Source: Sthenelais limicola (lineage: Eukaryota > Annelida > Polychaeta > Phyllodocida > Sigalionidae). From it: a DNA stretch of 64,000 bases. Shown one piece after another: positions 50,478 through 63,598 of this stretch. The DNA lies in NCBI GenBank assembly GCA_942159475.1, contig OW804095.1, forward strand, positions 96,361,740-96,425,739, written 5' to 3'. The position numbers were made by a program, and so were the translations under genes. The first letter of the stretch is position 1, and each line of letters starts with the position of its first letter. The notes under the pieces were generated by a model. It searched no databases, was not told the origin of the DNA, and saw nothing but the letters and a program-made list of their open reading frames with translations.

Positions 50478-51198
50478 CATCCGGTGATCGATACGTAAAC
50501 TAGTGGCGGCACCTAGAGTCGTTTTGGCGAACCGAGCCACCTGCAAGCAGCAAGGAGAAGGCCAGCATTGGCATACAGTCAGTGGTATTATCCACCCCTA
50601 CTCGGAGAGGCAGATGGTAGGGAACCACTTAAGAGCAGATGCTAGGACACTTCTATCCGTTTGCTGGTTGTCTCACCCGCTAACTTGTTACCTGTACATG
50701 GAGAGGCAGGTGGTTCAGATAGCTAAGTTGAGGATGGGAAGGAGAGATAGAGAGAGAGGGGGAGATGACAGCAGTGGCAGTAGACAAATCAGTAAAGTAT
50801 AGAGAGACAGCGAAGACACCAGGGTAGGGTATCGAAATTGTAGTTTGGTGAATGGTTTAGGGAAATCCAATTGAATTGTTTTGATATGATTTGTTTTGCC
50901 ATGCGGTATTAGCTTGTCTTTGAAGGCCACTGGCGAGCTCTTGCCCGGTTGTTACTCTACCAAAAATGTGTGTTGCTTGTTGCAGATGGCCCATTAAAAC
51001 ATTTAACCATGCATGCTACTAATCAAGTTTCTACCTAGAATAATTCTCGCTGTGTTAGAAATATATATTTTATATAATATATATTATCTTAAACACATAA
51101 TAAGCGCAGGTATATGGTAGGGTACATGGTATGGGTACATGTTAAAGGTACATGGTTTAAAGTCATACAGAAACAACATTAGATTAGATTAGAATAAT

Positions 51199-51767
51199 TG
51201 TATTAGCATTCGAGAATGCTGTTAGTGAAGGGGGGATCTCTCTGGCATAATGGGAGGTTTTCCGCCCCTTCTGGTTTTACAGCCGTCAGTTGTAGAGTAA
51301 CAATATGGCTTCTATCAATGACCGAAGACGATTCTCTACAATATACAGTTGATGAATAATTGTTGTTTTACAATATGGCACAATGATATACAGGAATAGT
51401 TGTGGTTCTTTCTCTTGATGACTTAACTGACTTGTGTTTTATTATACATTGGAATTACAAAGATCCAATGTTACTTGTCTATGGTGGACCATGAACTCCC
51501 TATGGGGTTTCTCTTTACCAAGTTGAGTGAGGAATAGCACTTAACTATGGGACAACTGTTAAGATTGTAACTGATGAGAATTATTTAGCGATGATTAATT
51601 GATGAGCATTCTTACAGATGATTGCTGACTCCTGCTATGCATTTATTTACCGAGACGTCAGAGCATATAAATACACGCTGTAGGCAACACAGTGTGCGAC
51701 TCCCTCATTCTATATTCTTATATAATCTACATTATGATTGAGTAATAAAACGAAGGATGGCAATACA
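51199..51767 (+). mobile_element. Candidate LTR of an LTR retrotransposon
   Basis: The segment begins TGTATT and ends AATACA, a 6-bp inverted match with the standard TG...CA ends. It contains TATAAATA (51,666-51,673) and AATAAA (51,744-51,749), spaced as promoter and polyadenylation signals of an LTR R region would be. One base after the end a 9-nt tRNA-complement-like word TGGCGCCCA starts. A small hairpin (AGCATTC, 2 bases, GAATGCT) lies just inside the left end. No gag or pol reading follows, and I did not find a second copy in the window. The left boundary was chosen to match the right end and is less certain. Confidence 0.32.
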
Positions 51768-51768
51768 A

Positions 51769-51777
51769 TGGCGCCCA
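51769..51777 (+). other. Candidate primer-binding site TGGCGCCCA
   Basis: TGGCGCC(C) directly after an LTR end is a common primer-binding site because it complements tRNA 3' ends finishing in GGCGCCA. Here it follows the CA end by one base. It is short and not proof on its own. Confidence 0.3.
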
Positions 51778-54700
51778 AAAGTCCACACTTTATTCAATGA
51801 ATATGTAAATAAGTATGTATAAAAAATTGTGAGGAGCTGCTATGGTTAAAGGCTACCACAGAGATTGGCCGACGCCAACCTGAGCTGGTAACCAAGTAAA
51901 CATAGGGTTTGGCGCGAGACCCTCATGGTAGCAACCCATGTGTCAATACAATATATTAGAAAACTATATATCCTTATCCACTGGTAACAAATAACATAAT
52001 GTTGAAAGTGTTATAAAACGTATGTGTATGCATGATGGAATCTTGTATTATATCTTCATTTCCAGGGGCTGACATGCCATCTTCTCTTCCTTGATTATTT
52101 CTTTAGGTATCACATTTCTATATGGCTTGGATTCATTCATCATGAAGAAAATGAAATACAGAAATCCATCGCGGAGTGTCTTTTTCCAATTAGATATATC
52201 AGCTTCGTATACCAATTGAATCAGAAGGGCCCATTTAGGGAATACAGTCGAATTGGCCGATTAGCCAGTAAGCTCTCAGCAAAGTCATACGTCACCATAG
52301 CAAAGTGACGGTCTATTGTAATTAAACTCGCTGGTAGCTGGGAAAAGATTAATCAGACGCTGTATTCAATGCGGTGAAACTTTTCCCAAACCTTAACGTC
52401 CATTTTCAGGATGGAACTAGTTGGTTGATCAGGGTCAGCTCATTAGAGTCATGTATGGTCCCCTGACCTAGTGGTGACAGGTAATATGTAGCTCTGAAAT
52501 TTATTCATAAGCCTCATAATTTAAGAAGAGACGTACTGCTTTGTGGTGAACAGTGTGCTCCTTTCACATTTTAACCAAATAATTAATCAGATGCCTGACC
52601 AAAATGGGCAAGTAGGCTTAATAGTCGAAAATGGTCAAATTCTACAATTTCAGAGCATTTCCCCCTGTCTTCCCCCCAAATAACTCTTATGTTCTAAAAG
52701 GAGACCATTAAAGACTCCATTGAAATTGAAGAAAGATATTCATTTTTACAATAGATTTCGTTTTCGGTCAATGGGCTCAAACAGTTCCTTACTTTGCTTT
52801 CCGAGCTGGTAACCTCTGACCCTACAGAACTCGCGAGTCGAGGTATTTTATCCATATCATAGCATTGTTTATTGAAAATAGAACAAAGCCCTGAGAGTGA
52901 GGAGAAAGGGGGTGATGGTCATGGAGCTTGCCTGGGCTTATTGGTTTAATCCAACTACAATGGATTAATCAAGTCAATATCCATGCTCATTACCTCACAG
53001 TTAATGAGTTTCAAGCTACAATTATTATTTGGTCTCACAGGACACTCTCCGGTCAGTTCTCCATTCGCCATGATGGTTCGATAAACATTCTCTTGGATTT
53101 GAACAGTTACTCCTGATGTGAGAATAATGTTTGTTTGAGCCAGGGTGTAAAAGGGCCCTTTAGATATGTCCTGGAACACGAGCGTGACAGCAAGAGGAAA
53201 TTAAGCCTGTGACAAAACTTGGTCAAAGTCAGTGCGGACAGACTGCACACACTCTCTTGCAGGTCACGCTAACGAGAGCACTAGATTTATATCATTTACG
53301 CAAAAGAGCTTTCTCCATAAAAAGAAAAGACCTTTGATATTAATCCATATAAATCATAGAAATAATTCCACTCACATGGCATAATCATATAGTTTAATAC
53401 ATGTTACAGCATTTGTTGTAGTAATGAAGAGTTCATTTATTTGGGTCATATTGGAATGACATGAGAAAGGATCAAAGAGTATTGGAGAGAAAACTCACAA
53501 GAAAATAAGGTTAACAACGGTGATAGCTGTCCGGGTTAAAGATATTCTGGCTCATTTAAAAGGCTGTACATCTGATTAAATAGCCCAGATACAAGAGCTC
53601 CATTCATAACTGGTATAGCACAAAAATGCATGTTAAAACCAGTCGCCAAAAAAGGAGGCCTTCATGAAGAGAAGCCGGATAAGGAGAGTTCATCGACAGG
53701 AATTAAAAGTCTGATTATACATGGAGCGCTTTGAAAGGAAATCCTGACCATCGCAATCCATAGACATGACTACAAATTGACGATTTTGTGTCCGAAAATT
53801 CACAGATGCCAATCAGAGGATCGGTGAATGGATCCTTATTGGAGACTGATTGGAGGATGATTGAATTCTACACTGGCGTCCAGGGGGACGGGGAACTTGT
53901 TTTGCATCCTTCATCCTCGTGCAGACTTGTTTTTTTTTATCGTGCTGACTAATATTGAAAACCCAATATTAAGAATTATCTTAAATTTTATCCGCCCTAG
54001 ACATAGTGAGACCATTCTTTCATTGAAATTAAATTCTCCTCACTCTCAAGCCTTCGAAATGGTATGTTTATAGTGTATTTATATCATTTATATACATGAG
54101 AAGGTGCTATTTAATCATAAACGTAGGTGTAATGGGTAAGCGATCAGCCGGCGAACTGCACAAAATTTCTCCTTGCGGGCGGTAGATTGTGCTCCATTAT
54201 CTCTGAGAGTTTCATAAATATATGGGAGCCATATTTTCTATGTATAAAATCATATATAATATTCAGTGTATTTAGTGGTTAAAGGGAAGATACAAACATG
54301 GTCTCATTGGATGCAACAGATGGAAATCATTCCCCTGGATCACCGACAGAAATATCAGAAATATGGAAGGGATATTTGTTTTTCCATCCACACAAATTTG
54401 TAGATTCTAATATTGGAGATTGTTTCTCAAATTAGTTCAGAGCAAGGTGGAGAAAAAGTAAGTTCAGCTTACATTCAACGAAATCAATTTGGTGCGATAT
54501 TCAAAAGTTTTACTTTAGGCCAGAGTTATGATAATACCCGCAAGATGATCGCGCCATTTTATCCCAACTCCATTTAGTATTAATATTGATTAATTTACGA
54601 ATCTCCGTGTATGGGTAGATGTCTATGAGAAAATCACACGCTCGGCCGAGGGATTAGATAAGATTCATTACTCGACTCGTAGATTTACCTTTTTCCATTT

Positions 54701-57700
54701 CTATTAAGTAGTAATACAGGGTGTTTATTTCGGAAGTGACTGTTACATTTGTTTATATAATCAAAACTACTCTTTTAACCCTTTCTGAATACATATTTTT
54801 GTGGAAAGAAACACAGCTGGCCTGCATTCAGAGCTTTCTCTATACCTCATCACTTGAGAAAGGTATGCGCTATGCATAAATAATTTCTCATTTTCACGTT
54901 GATATTATTTTCTCGACGGAATTGGAGACTCCTCCATTGATTGGACATCCCAAAGTGCTCTCATGGGATGAAGTGGTGTTCACTTGTTATAAACAATTTG
55001 TATGCTTTGAAGAAAGATATTATAGTACTTAAAAATTAATAGCACGTTCAGTGCCATAACAGTATTTTATATACTCTATTTTCTAATCTATTGAACAGCA
55101 ACATGTCGAGGGGTGGAGGAGTATTTGAACCAACTTCGTGAATAATTAAGGTGTTTGAACAAAGTAATCATTCATGAAATTTACAGGTGGCAAATCGACC
55201 CCATTTTCCCTGCTTCAGGCAAAATGCTACTATGCTATTAAACATACTATTAAGTATGAATACATAGCTGGGTTTCGGCAAACGGCGGCTTTAAAATCTA
55301 ATGAACAATATATACAGGCCTTTGCGTGAATTCACGTGGATTATTCATTTAAAGTCGCTATTTCAGCCATATATCAACCAAATTATTCTTTCTAATTACA
55401 CTTATTCATCAGCTATTGTTGGACATACACACACATATATATAGGCCTATTAAAGCTCTCCATATATTACTCCATAATACATGTTTATGTTAACAATTCG
55501 ATGTTAAGAATTCGAAGTTGAGTCAGCAGAAAAAATACAATCAAAGGTGAGGGATGAATAATGAAATGAAAATCGAAATTTCCACATTAACAGCCATATT
55601 CCCCACCCTTGATGCAATTGAGACTTGAGATGCAGGGGAAGGTGGGAATAAAATAGTAAAACAAGTTTTCTGAGTTTTGGCGTTTAGGAGGGTGGCTTTT
55701 TTCCTGATACTTTTCTTCCAATGCCCACAGATAATGAATATGATCCGTAACGTAATTTTGTTTTGTTTTTGAGTTTGGATAACGACTTTCATCACAATAC
55801 ATCTCACATTACGAGTTGAGCAAATGCCATATCGTCTAGTCTAAGCAAAATTGTGCATGTTGACCAAAGAGCCAAAGAGCGCTGTCTCCTCGGCCCAACT
55901 CCCCGACAGTCAGGTTCAGAAGGCAGTTGTGGTCACCTAAGTTTCAGGGAGTCATTAACACTTTAGCCTTAGTCTTAGCCTTGCGGTTAACCTTGTCGCT
56001 GGATGTGGAACCGAGGAATGTGGGTGTCTGGACCTAACTGCCGACGCTTTATTTCGTCTCCCGCTCGCGTGTGTTGCGCCAGGAAAGGGTATGTAGCGCG
56101 TCCAACGCTATGTCTCCTTTACTTTCTACCTATTCCTTTCCAGCAAAGATAGATGAAATCAGCGAAGGCATAATAATTCCAGTCACTCCTTGACGGTGCA
56201 TGGAGCAAGGAACTCAATTGCCGATGGACACCCACAATTCGATATCCTAGAGTCAATTCACATTATCATTTGTAAGCACACACATGACAATAATACCAGA
56301 CATTTATGTTAGATTCGGACATTTCCCTTCATGATTATAGTCTATATATCACTTTCTGAATGTTCCCGCTTAGGAAAACAATATTCATAATAAACTGGAG
56401 CTATTTGTCGATGTGTGTGAGGTAGGATATATGTACTTGAATTTGGCCAGAACGAATGGTTTTTGAACTTGGTATATCCTTCATGATCTGGAGCAGGTCC
56501 AGCAGACCCAAAGTCTTACCTGCCTGCAAATATTCTTTAAATAGATGAGAGTATCCTATCCATATCCAGTCGGGCAAGGCAGCCCTGGCAAGCCCCACGG
56601 CCAATGTTATTATGGACAGAAGAAAGAGCAGATTCCCTCAGGGTGGCCTTTCATCCAGGCGAAATGAAGTCAAATATACGCGAATCCACAGAGCCGAAGA
56701 GAAATAAACAACTTAGGAAACAAATATATAAACTTGATGGGGAATTAATTCAGTAAAGTTGGTGCTTACATAATATATGATTGTCTTAGTGGAGTAGCTA
56801 GGACGACTGACTTTTTCATCTTATAAAAGTGAGGACAGTACCACATATATATACTGGCTAATTGCACATGGAAGGACCTGGTCTTCGTCACTTTCCCGAC
56901 AATGATATATGGCACAGCTCATATATTATTTGTATAATACTCGATATAATAAGGATAGAGTGCAATGTGTCAATGCCTTATTTCCTGGTTGACTACAAAG
57001 AATTCAGTGTACTTCCCACCATGAATAAGGATTGTAAGAATTTGGATGAATTGAAAAATAATGAAGAGTTCCTTCTTCGATCAATAAGTATTGGTTTGTA
57101 TTATAATGCATTCGAATATTTTCGAGTAGAAAGAAAACATACTTGAAAGGGACTAATGTGGATTTATTTCATGCTAGATATCTCAGATTGCTACCCTCTC
57201 ATATAGGGAAGTACCCATACATCAGGCCTCCTTGCACTGGTTCCATCCTCTTTCTACTAATAAATGACAATTTAGGAAGGGAACATAACCTAAATTGGGA
57301 AACATGTACCAACCGATGTACAATAACCCCCGGGCGTTTGAGTGCACTTGCATATTACCCCCGTTCTGTAGCTGTCTGTGGCAGAAATAATTACAATCTA
57401 GTTTCAGGCATGACACCAATACCGATGTCGTACCTACTTATTTGTTTGCAGCTTGGGGTTTCTGACGTTTTCATGACGGAAGACGTAATACGTGTATAGA
57501 GGAATAAATGTACGTAACGGATCTTAACATTTTGTCGTACATACAAATATATCTGTAATTGCCTCTTTTTCCTGGGTACAATGTGGATTGCATATTGTAT
57601 AGAATGTATCCACACGGCATGTGATACTGTATTTGAGTTTTAAGTAAAGTTGTCATCCAATAGTCGAGTGTTTTATTAACTTGGAACCTTTTACACGTAT

Positions 57701-60700
57701 TGATCGGTTCAAACCCCACATATTCTTTCTAATAAAAGCTAGTTTTCTTTTGAGATAAGGATACTGGACCGGTTAGTAAGGTTTCCGAATGCATGTAAAA
57801 CTAGATCCTATTCTTGAATACCAAACACATTAATTTTAGATATATAAACATGTATATCTATGTGAATCAAACGAACCCAAAAACTTGCCGAATTCATGAG
57901 TGTTGGTTGATATGATAATGGATGATGGGCCACCCTAATCTTGGGGGTCGATGACCGAGCTCAAAATTAAAGGTTTTCAGGCAATTGGATGGAATAATAA
58001 AATTTGCTATTACATTGTTTATTTCCAGAGTGTTACTTAGGCGCAAAACTACCCTAATAAAGTGTTCCGATGGTCCATCATGATTACCATAAACATAATC
58101 CTAATTCCGCGACTGTGGCATCAAACAGGGCCTCATCGCGAAGTCAGTGTAATTTTTATTGTTTTGTATGTGTCCAAAGACTGCGGTCAAGGCATAAAAA
58201 AAGCTTCCAAGCCAAGCATTTCCATGATCAAATCAAAATTCACATCGTCAATATTTTCCGAATTCACATCTATCTACAGATGCAGTGCTCACTTTGCCCT
58301 GAATCTAATTTATTGAGAAGATCTCAATTTATCCCGCCCAACGTTAGTTCTATCCATTGGGACCTTGTTATCTATACGCTTAGTATAAGATGGACGAGAC
58401 GGAGATATAAAGGGACGCTCGTAAAAGTTTTGATCCAACCCTCGAAAAATGCCCCGATTTCAGTCAAATATCCCTATATAATACTGGTGTATTTTTGGAA
58501 GAGATTGATATGAAACTCCATCGAGGTTTACGTTCTCATAGATCTTTAAAAGTACTTGAAATCAGCTGATCTACAATTATTGCTTTACTCAAGGGCATTC
58601 GATTTTTGATATTTTGTGACAGCTTGATTAACCCAGTCGGACGAGCCTTCCATAAAACTAAAGCTATATGCTATCTATGAGAAACAATGATAACACATCC
58701 CGTAAAAATATCTTGATGGGAATTGTCATCCATAAATATAACTACGATTGCATCCTCGAACCCAAAACAAAGCAAATTCAAGGCCGCCAGACAATGCTTT
58801 ATAGAGGCCAGGACCCCGGAACCGGAACCAGCCGTAGAAATGCGAAGTGGCACATATCAACGCGAGTACCCGGCTGTTCCCATGCCAATCTCTAGAAGTC
58901 TCTCCCAGGGGGCGTGCCGAGCGGCATAGATCATTACCAGGGGGACATGTATGCACGTCATTTAGTACATTTATCTGCAGGGAACTTCTACAAAATTCTC
59001 TCTTGTCCGGCATGAATATTTAGCGTTTGCCATGGTTCCCTAGGTGCTACCAAACTTGAATTTGTCTAACTTTATACCTTTTAATTTAGGGAAACTGTTG
59101 TTTTAACTGTTGCAACTACATCATTGTGAGATCACAATTATGTGGCTACCATATAAGGAGTAGGATACCGCACCTAATGACAAAACAACTGTTTTGATGG
59201 AACAACAAAAGGAAAGGCTACATTCTATTATTTTTCTGTTTTGTCAAATAGCTCAGATTTTCAGTATATATTTTTTGGACTGCGTTACTTATGAAAACGG
59301 AGAGACACAAAGGAATACAAAGAAAAAGTGAATGAGAGAGGAGAAAAAGAGGGAGCATATAATGCGTATATACGCTTGTTAACTTGCATCTGATTGGTTC
59401 ATCAGGTTTCTGCCGCAGGGTGCCAGATTCAAAATTGTCGGCTTGTGATATAACATAATAAACATACACAAAAATCCCAATGCATTAAAATTTAACTAGA
59501 CATAAAAAGAAAATGTTGGGTACAAGTTTAAAATTTCCAATATTACAACTCATGTATTTTCTATGATTTATTTTGGTAATTTTGAAATGGTCCCCAGTGT
59601 GCACTGTCAAGAAAGTGGGCCAACAGTCTCTTTCTGAAATTCCTGTATTATCCAATGAGTCTTTCATAAAGTGTTTGGGATGCATGCTAATGGCGGAAAG
59701 TAAGCAAGTGTCAGTGGAAAGCCACACAATGTAAATAAATCATTTTAACATGGTACATTAGTAGTTGTGGTATAAATATTGAATGCAAACTCAAAGTTGT
59801 TCTGCTCGTTGAGATTGTAAGCACTCATAGTTGAAACGCCACTTACGATGATATGCCCATTTCAACTACTCATGCATATATATATGATGCCAACGAGCAG
59901 ATCAACTTATCGTTGCATTCCATCTAATGAACACAGCATTGTTGCTGAAATATCCGTAATAGAATAGTGTCATACAAGTTTTGGGAAAATATATAATACT
60001 ATAATAAAATTGAATATTCATTTTCTTCAAAATATACAGGAAAATGGACAAAGTCTCTGGTGCAGGCCTTCCAGAATGCCATTCAACTCAACGTTTTGAC
60101 TGATATAATGGTCCATTTTGCCTCCATTTTTACGTATTGCATGTTTTAGGCTCCCAGACAATTCATAATGAAGACATTTTTTTCATATAATTACCTTACT
60201 GTGTACCAACTATATATTGTAAACACCTATATGTCTGGGGGTATTAAGGAATGGATTATATGAATGTCTTGTTTTCCATCATGTATGTACAAGCTCCTTA
60301 CCACATCATTAGCCTACACCAACAGACATCTCCAGCATTAACATCCTAAAATGTATTTTTCTTCAAAGATACTGCTCTCTTGTGAACTTCTCAAATTATA
60401 TATATATTATATATTCATTCAATATTTTATCAATTTCTTATGGTTCCTATCATTATCAATCACAATCATGGTTGATCTTTTCCTTGTTCCTCTTCCAAAT
60501 CAGTATTTGTAACTTAGAGTAATATTTAGATTATTCCAAGATCCTCACTTTTAAGCCAATCATTATAGACATTATAGGAGTAATGATGAGCCCTGGAATA
60601 ATGCAGAAGAATATGGGTACCAAAATCATTTATGCTGTATGTTCTTGCAGCAAAGACTCCCATCCAAAGGGCATATTATATTGTTATATATAGGCCATAC

Positions 60701-60780
60701 TTCATGCAAACTGTTGAAGTTAAATAGATATTTTTAATGGCCTTTAAAAGCCATCAAAATGCTCTATAACAGCACTCATT
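51778..60780. other. Interval with no supportable gene
   Basis: AT-rich sequence with short open frames on both strands; the longest is 147 codons at 58,070-58,513 (+) and matches nothing I know. No gag, pol or protease reading was found downstream of the candidate LTR. Short AT microsatellites occur (for example around 60,400-60,416). Confidence 0.45.
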
Positions 60781-60787
60781 TTGCTCA

Positions 60788-60940
60788 AAATTTTCCAGGG
60801 GGAACATGCCCCCGGACCCCCTTTCATTAGTACACGGGATCTTTTGGCACCCACTATACATACATGTGTATGTACACGGACGGTAATTCAGGTGAGAACA
60901 CCAGGACCCCTCCCTTTTCAAAATCCTGGATCCGCCCCTG
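60788..60940 (-). mobile_element. hAT-type miniature transposon end
   Basis: On the minus strand the element starts CAGGGGCGGATCCAGGATTT and continues AAAAGG. Near the other side lies GGGGGTCCGGGGGCATG followed by TTCCCCCTGGAAAATTTT. This combination is a widely dispersed non-autonomous DNA element of invertebrate and fish genomes, and the CAGGGG terminus is the usual hAT-type inverted end. Its translation gives the familiar GADPGF / RGGSRILKREGS and GGMFPLENFE readings on the minus strand, which are not genes. The opposite inverted end was not found, so the copy is probably truncated. The right boundary at 60,940 is firm; the left is approximate. Confidence 0.6.
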
Positions 60941-61847
60941 CACATTCATGCCTACATGCCATTCCCTGCTCGTAGGAATATTCCTTGCTGTACAGGTGTG
61001 GGTCTGCAAGGTAGAAGGTAAATAGAATGCATACTATTCCCATATTTGGGTTGTATGCATGGAAGGAAATATATAATAGAATAACATCGACACAAGGTTG
61101 GTCAGAAACCAAGCAATGCTAGGTTTATTAATCACCAAATATAACATAGAATATCACAACAATATATCAGATATGAATGAAAGACATTTTATTTAGTTCA
61201 TACACATCCGTCCGCGGCGAAGCCTGAGCAGAAGTAAACAATGGAACGTGGTTATGTTGATTCTGTTCATGGGCGCGTCATAATAGAGGCGTGCGTTAAT
61301 ATGATTGGTTGATACAAGGGGGCGTGGTCAGTAATCACGGTGACTGCTCCCGTCCCAAATATCGGCAGGTTGAAGACCAATTTAACACATTTCTTACAAT
61401 TTGAAGTAATGAAAATAAATATATTATGGAAGGAAGGGCTCGCCTTTCCAAGTTTATTTTGATGTATTCCAAGTGGAAATAGCGTTTTCCACCCGCTCGG
61501 TCGACATAGGCCTAACTTGTCAAACTATTGTTTACTTATGTAACTGAAAGGTTTCTCTCAAATCTGCCTTATAAATAGTGACCTTGATATCTACATATTC
61601 GGGGTAGAAAATCATGCTCTTTCTGAATTTCAACATCTTGACAATGTCTTTGGAGGAAAAATGACGTTTTTATTACACTGGCCTATGGACATCTCACAGC
61701 TAACCTGACATAAAACATTACAGTAACTCAATAATTACAGAATAGTGTCAGAATTACAGCATACAGGCAAAACTGCAGGGACGGAGATCGGAGATGGTGA
61801 GAGGCTCCGAGTACAACTGAAACCTCAACAAGTTCTACATATAATTA
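60941..61847. other. Unassigned interval
   Basis: No recognised gene. A patch with more CpG than its surroundings lies at about 61,205-61,380. It contains no convincing open frame or family match. Confidence 0.4.
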
Positions 61848-62541
61848 CTAGCAAAGTACCCGTCCTCCGGACGGTCACTCTCTCTCCCCACACTTCCCCC
61901 TCTCTATTATCATTATAGGACGGTCACTCTCTCTCCCCACACTTCCCCCTCTCCCTCTTTTCCCTCCCCCTATTCTCTGTCTTTCATACCTGTTTTTCCC
62001 TCCCAACCCCATCTCCGATTTCCCCCCGCCCTTCTGCCTCCCCCATCTCCCTCCCCTCTTCCTCATTATTATCATTATAGAACTTTTATATCTCATTAAG
62101 CATACAGTTACATAAAGGAGCAAAATGGGATAGCATATGATCTGTAAGCACTATTCTGAAGTGTGTTGATCTTCCCAGATTTCCTGATATATTTTGGATT
62201 ACATTTTATTTTATTTTTTTATGATGAAGTTGCTGTTACATAATGTTTTCCATATTTTACATTTGTTTTACATTTTGTAGACTGGTAGAAATATTTTTAA
62301 TTATATATATTCGAGTTTGATTAGAAAATCATGCTCCCACTCCACTCTCCAATCCCCCCCCCCCACCACTCTCCCTCCCCTCTTCCTCATGCTCCCCCTG
62401 GGTCCCCCTGGACGTAGGTTGTGGGAAATGACGTAGTATCTCACACGGGCTTTCCCAGGCTATAAATAGAGTGTGGTTATCCCAATTTAAAAAAGGCTTC
62501 AAAATCACATTTCCACCCCAAATACCTTCACAAACCACATA
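61848..62541 (-). mobile_element. Helitron-like element, copy 2, with internal foreign segment
   Basis: On the minus strand the 3' terminus has the hairpin CCGTC-loop-GACGG (61,860-61,874), spacer GTACTTTG and CTAG (61,848-61,851), followed by a host T. This is the same as copy 1 at 14,090. The CT-rich body follows to about 62,065. From 62,082 to about 62,325 is AT-rich sequence absent from copy 1. Similarity to copy 1 then resumes (about 62,330-62,541) with the GACGTAGTATCTCACA and GGCTTTCCCAGGCTAT words and ends at the same place as copy 1. Alternatively, a short element ends at 62,081, where the minus strand begins TCTATAATGATAATAATG, a TC-type 5' end, and the remainder is a second piece. 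Confidence 0.58.
61869..61953. repeat. 49-bp tandem duplication at the Helitron-like terminus
   Basis: A 36-base stretch starting GGACGGTCACTCTCTC occurs at 61,869-61,904 and again at 61,918-61,953. The two copies are separated by TATTATCATTATA, which itself recurs at 62,067-62,079. This could be local slippage or a very short nested element whose 5' end (minus strand TCCTATAATGATAATA) lies at 61,920. Confidence 0.7.
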
Positions 62542-62577
62542 CGACGACATCCAGAGAGGGGGGAGAGACCTCTAAAG

Positions 62578-62970
62578 ATGAGTGAAGTGGTTTGTAATAC
62601 AACAACTTCCGAGAACATTCCGGACAAAGAAACCCTTCTATTCCTTATATGGATTTCTACCTCCTTTCCTAGAAATCGCTCTAGCCGTATATTATATGGA
62701 ATGGATATGACATGCGTGACCCTTCCTGTTTGGTTGTTACTTAAACAATGGGAAAAAGAGAGTATTAGAGGGCGCATTATAGGTATCGAATATATTTGGA
62801 ACTCCCTACCCGTGAGGGTTAAGCAGATGGATGATAAGAACAAATTCGTAACATATTTTCTATGTATTAACATATGGTAGGGATTTTCAATAATCAGGAT
62901 TCACTGAGAATGATGTACCTTGTTACATAATGTTGTCTTCTGAATAAAAATAAATAAATACAAAATACAT
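62578..62970 (+). pseudogene. Probable LINE ORF2 C-terminus with A-rich 3' tail
   Basis: An open frame ending at TAG 62,878-62,880 finishes RGRIIGIEYIWNSLPVRVKQ followed by MDDKNKFVTYFLCINIW. The WNSLPxxVK...KF run matches the conserved C-terminal end of CR1/Jockey-like ORF2. A short non-coding tail with AATAAA (62,943-62,948) and AAAT repeats (62,947-62,960) follows, as at a LINE 3' end. The upstream half of the frame is not recognisable. It abuts the Helitron-like copy on its left, which may have truncated it. Confidence 0.45.
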
Positions 62971-63555
62971 CATCAATGATGCGACATTGGCGGGTGTAAA
63001 CAAAGGGTGAGGTGGGAGGGGCCATTGAGCCGCATTTTTTATTTACATTAAGTTTCTTCGTTTCAACTTCCGAAAATACAGAGTTTATACAAGCATATTA
63101 ATACAAGCATCTTTCTAAGAATTTCATGACATGCTATCCGTAAGAGCAAGGTTTATAGCATGGTGGTTGAGCGCAATATTAATAGAGAAAACCAAAATTC
63201 AAAACTGTGTCCTAGGGCATATAGTCTGGTGCAAGGTTTGTAGTGCTGGTTGCAAACTTGTGGCATTATATTGCACCTGAGTCGAAGTATAATAGATCTA
63301 TATTACAATATGCATCCAACGCAGTATACTTTGCTCGGATGTTATGTTATCGTTGTATCCATCACAATATTGCAAATAGACTAAACAGTAGAAGGACACA
63401 ACAAAATCAATGTATAAGTAGTGTATGTCCACTTTATGACGACATTTGAATATGTACTGCACTTAGTTTGATTAACAAATGCATAAAAGAGCATTCAATA
63501 GGTGTTCCATCCAAAAATGATATAGTATTGGCATTTCACTTGACATGAACATATA

Positions 63556-63598
<43 letters not shown>

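Noticed and set aside
58070..58513. 147-codon plus-strand open frame
   Set aside because: Its composition resembles random AT-rich translation, it overlaps a second open frame on the same strand, and no family was recognised.
60754..61112. Minus-strand open frames with RGGSRILKREGS and GADPGF
   Set aside because: These are translations of a miniature DNA transposon end that recurs in animal genomes.
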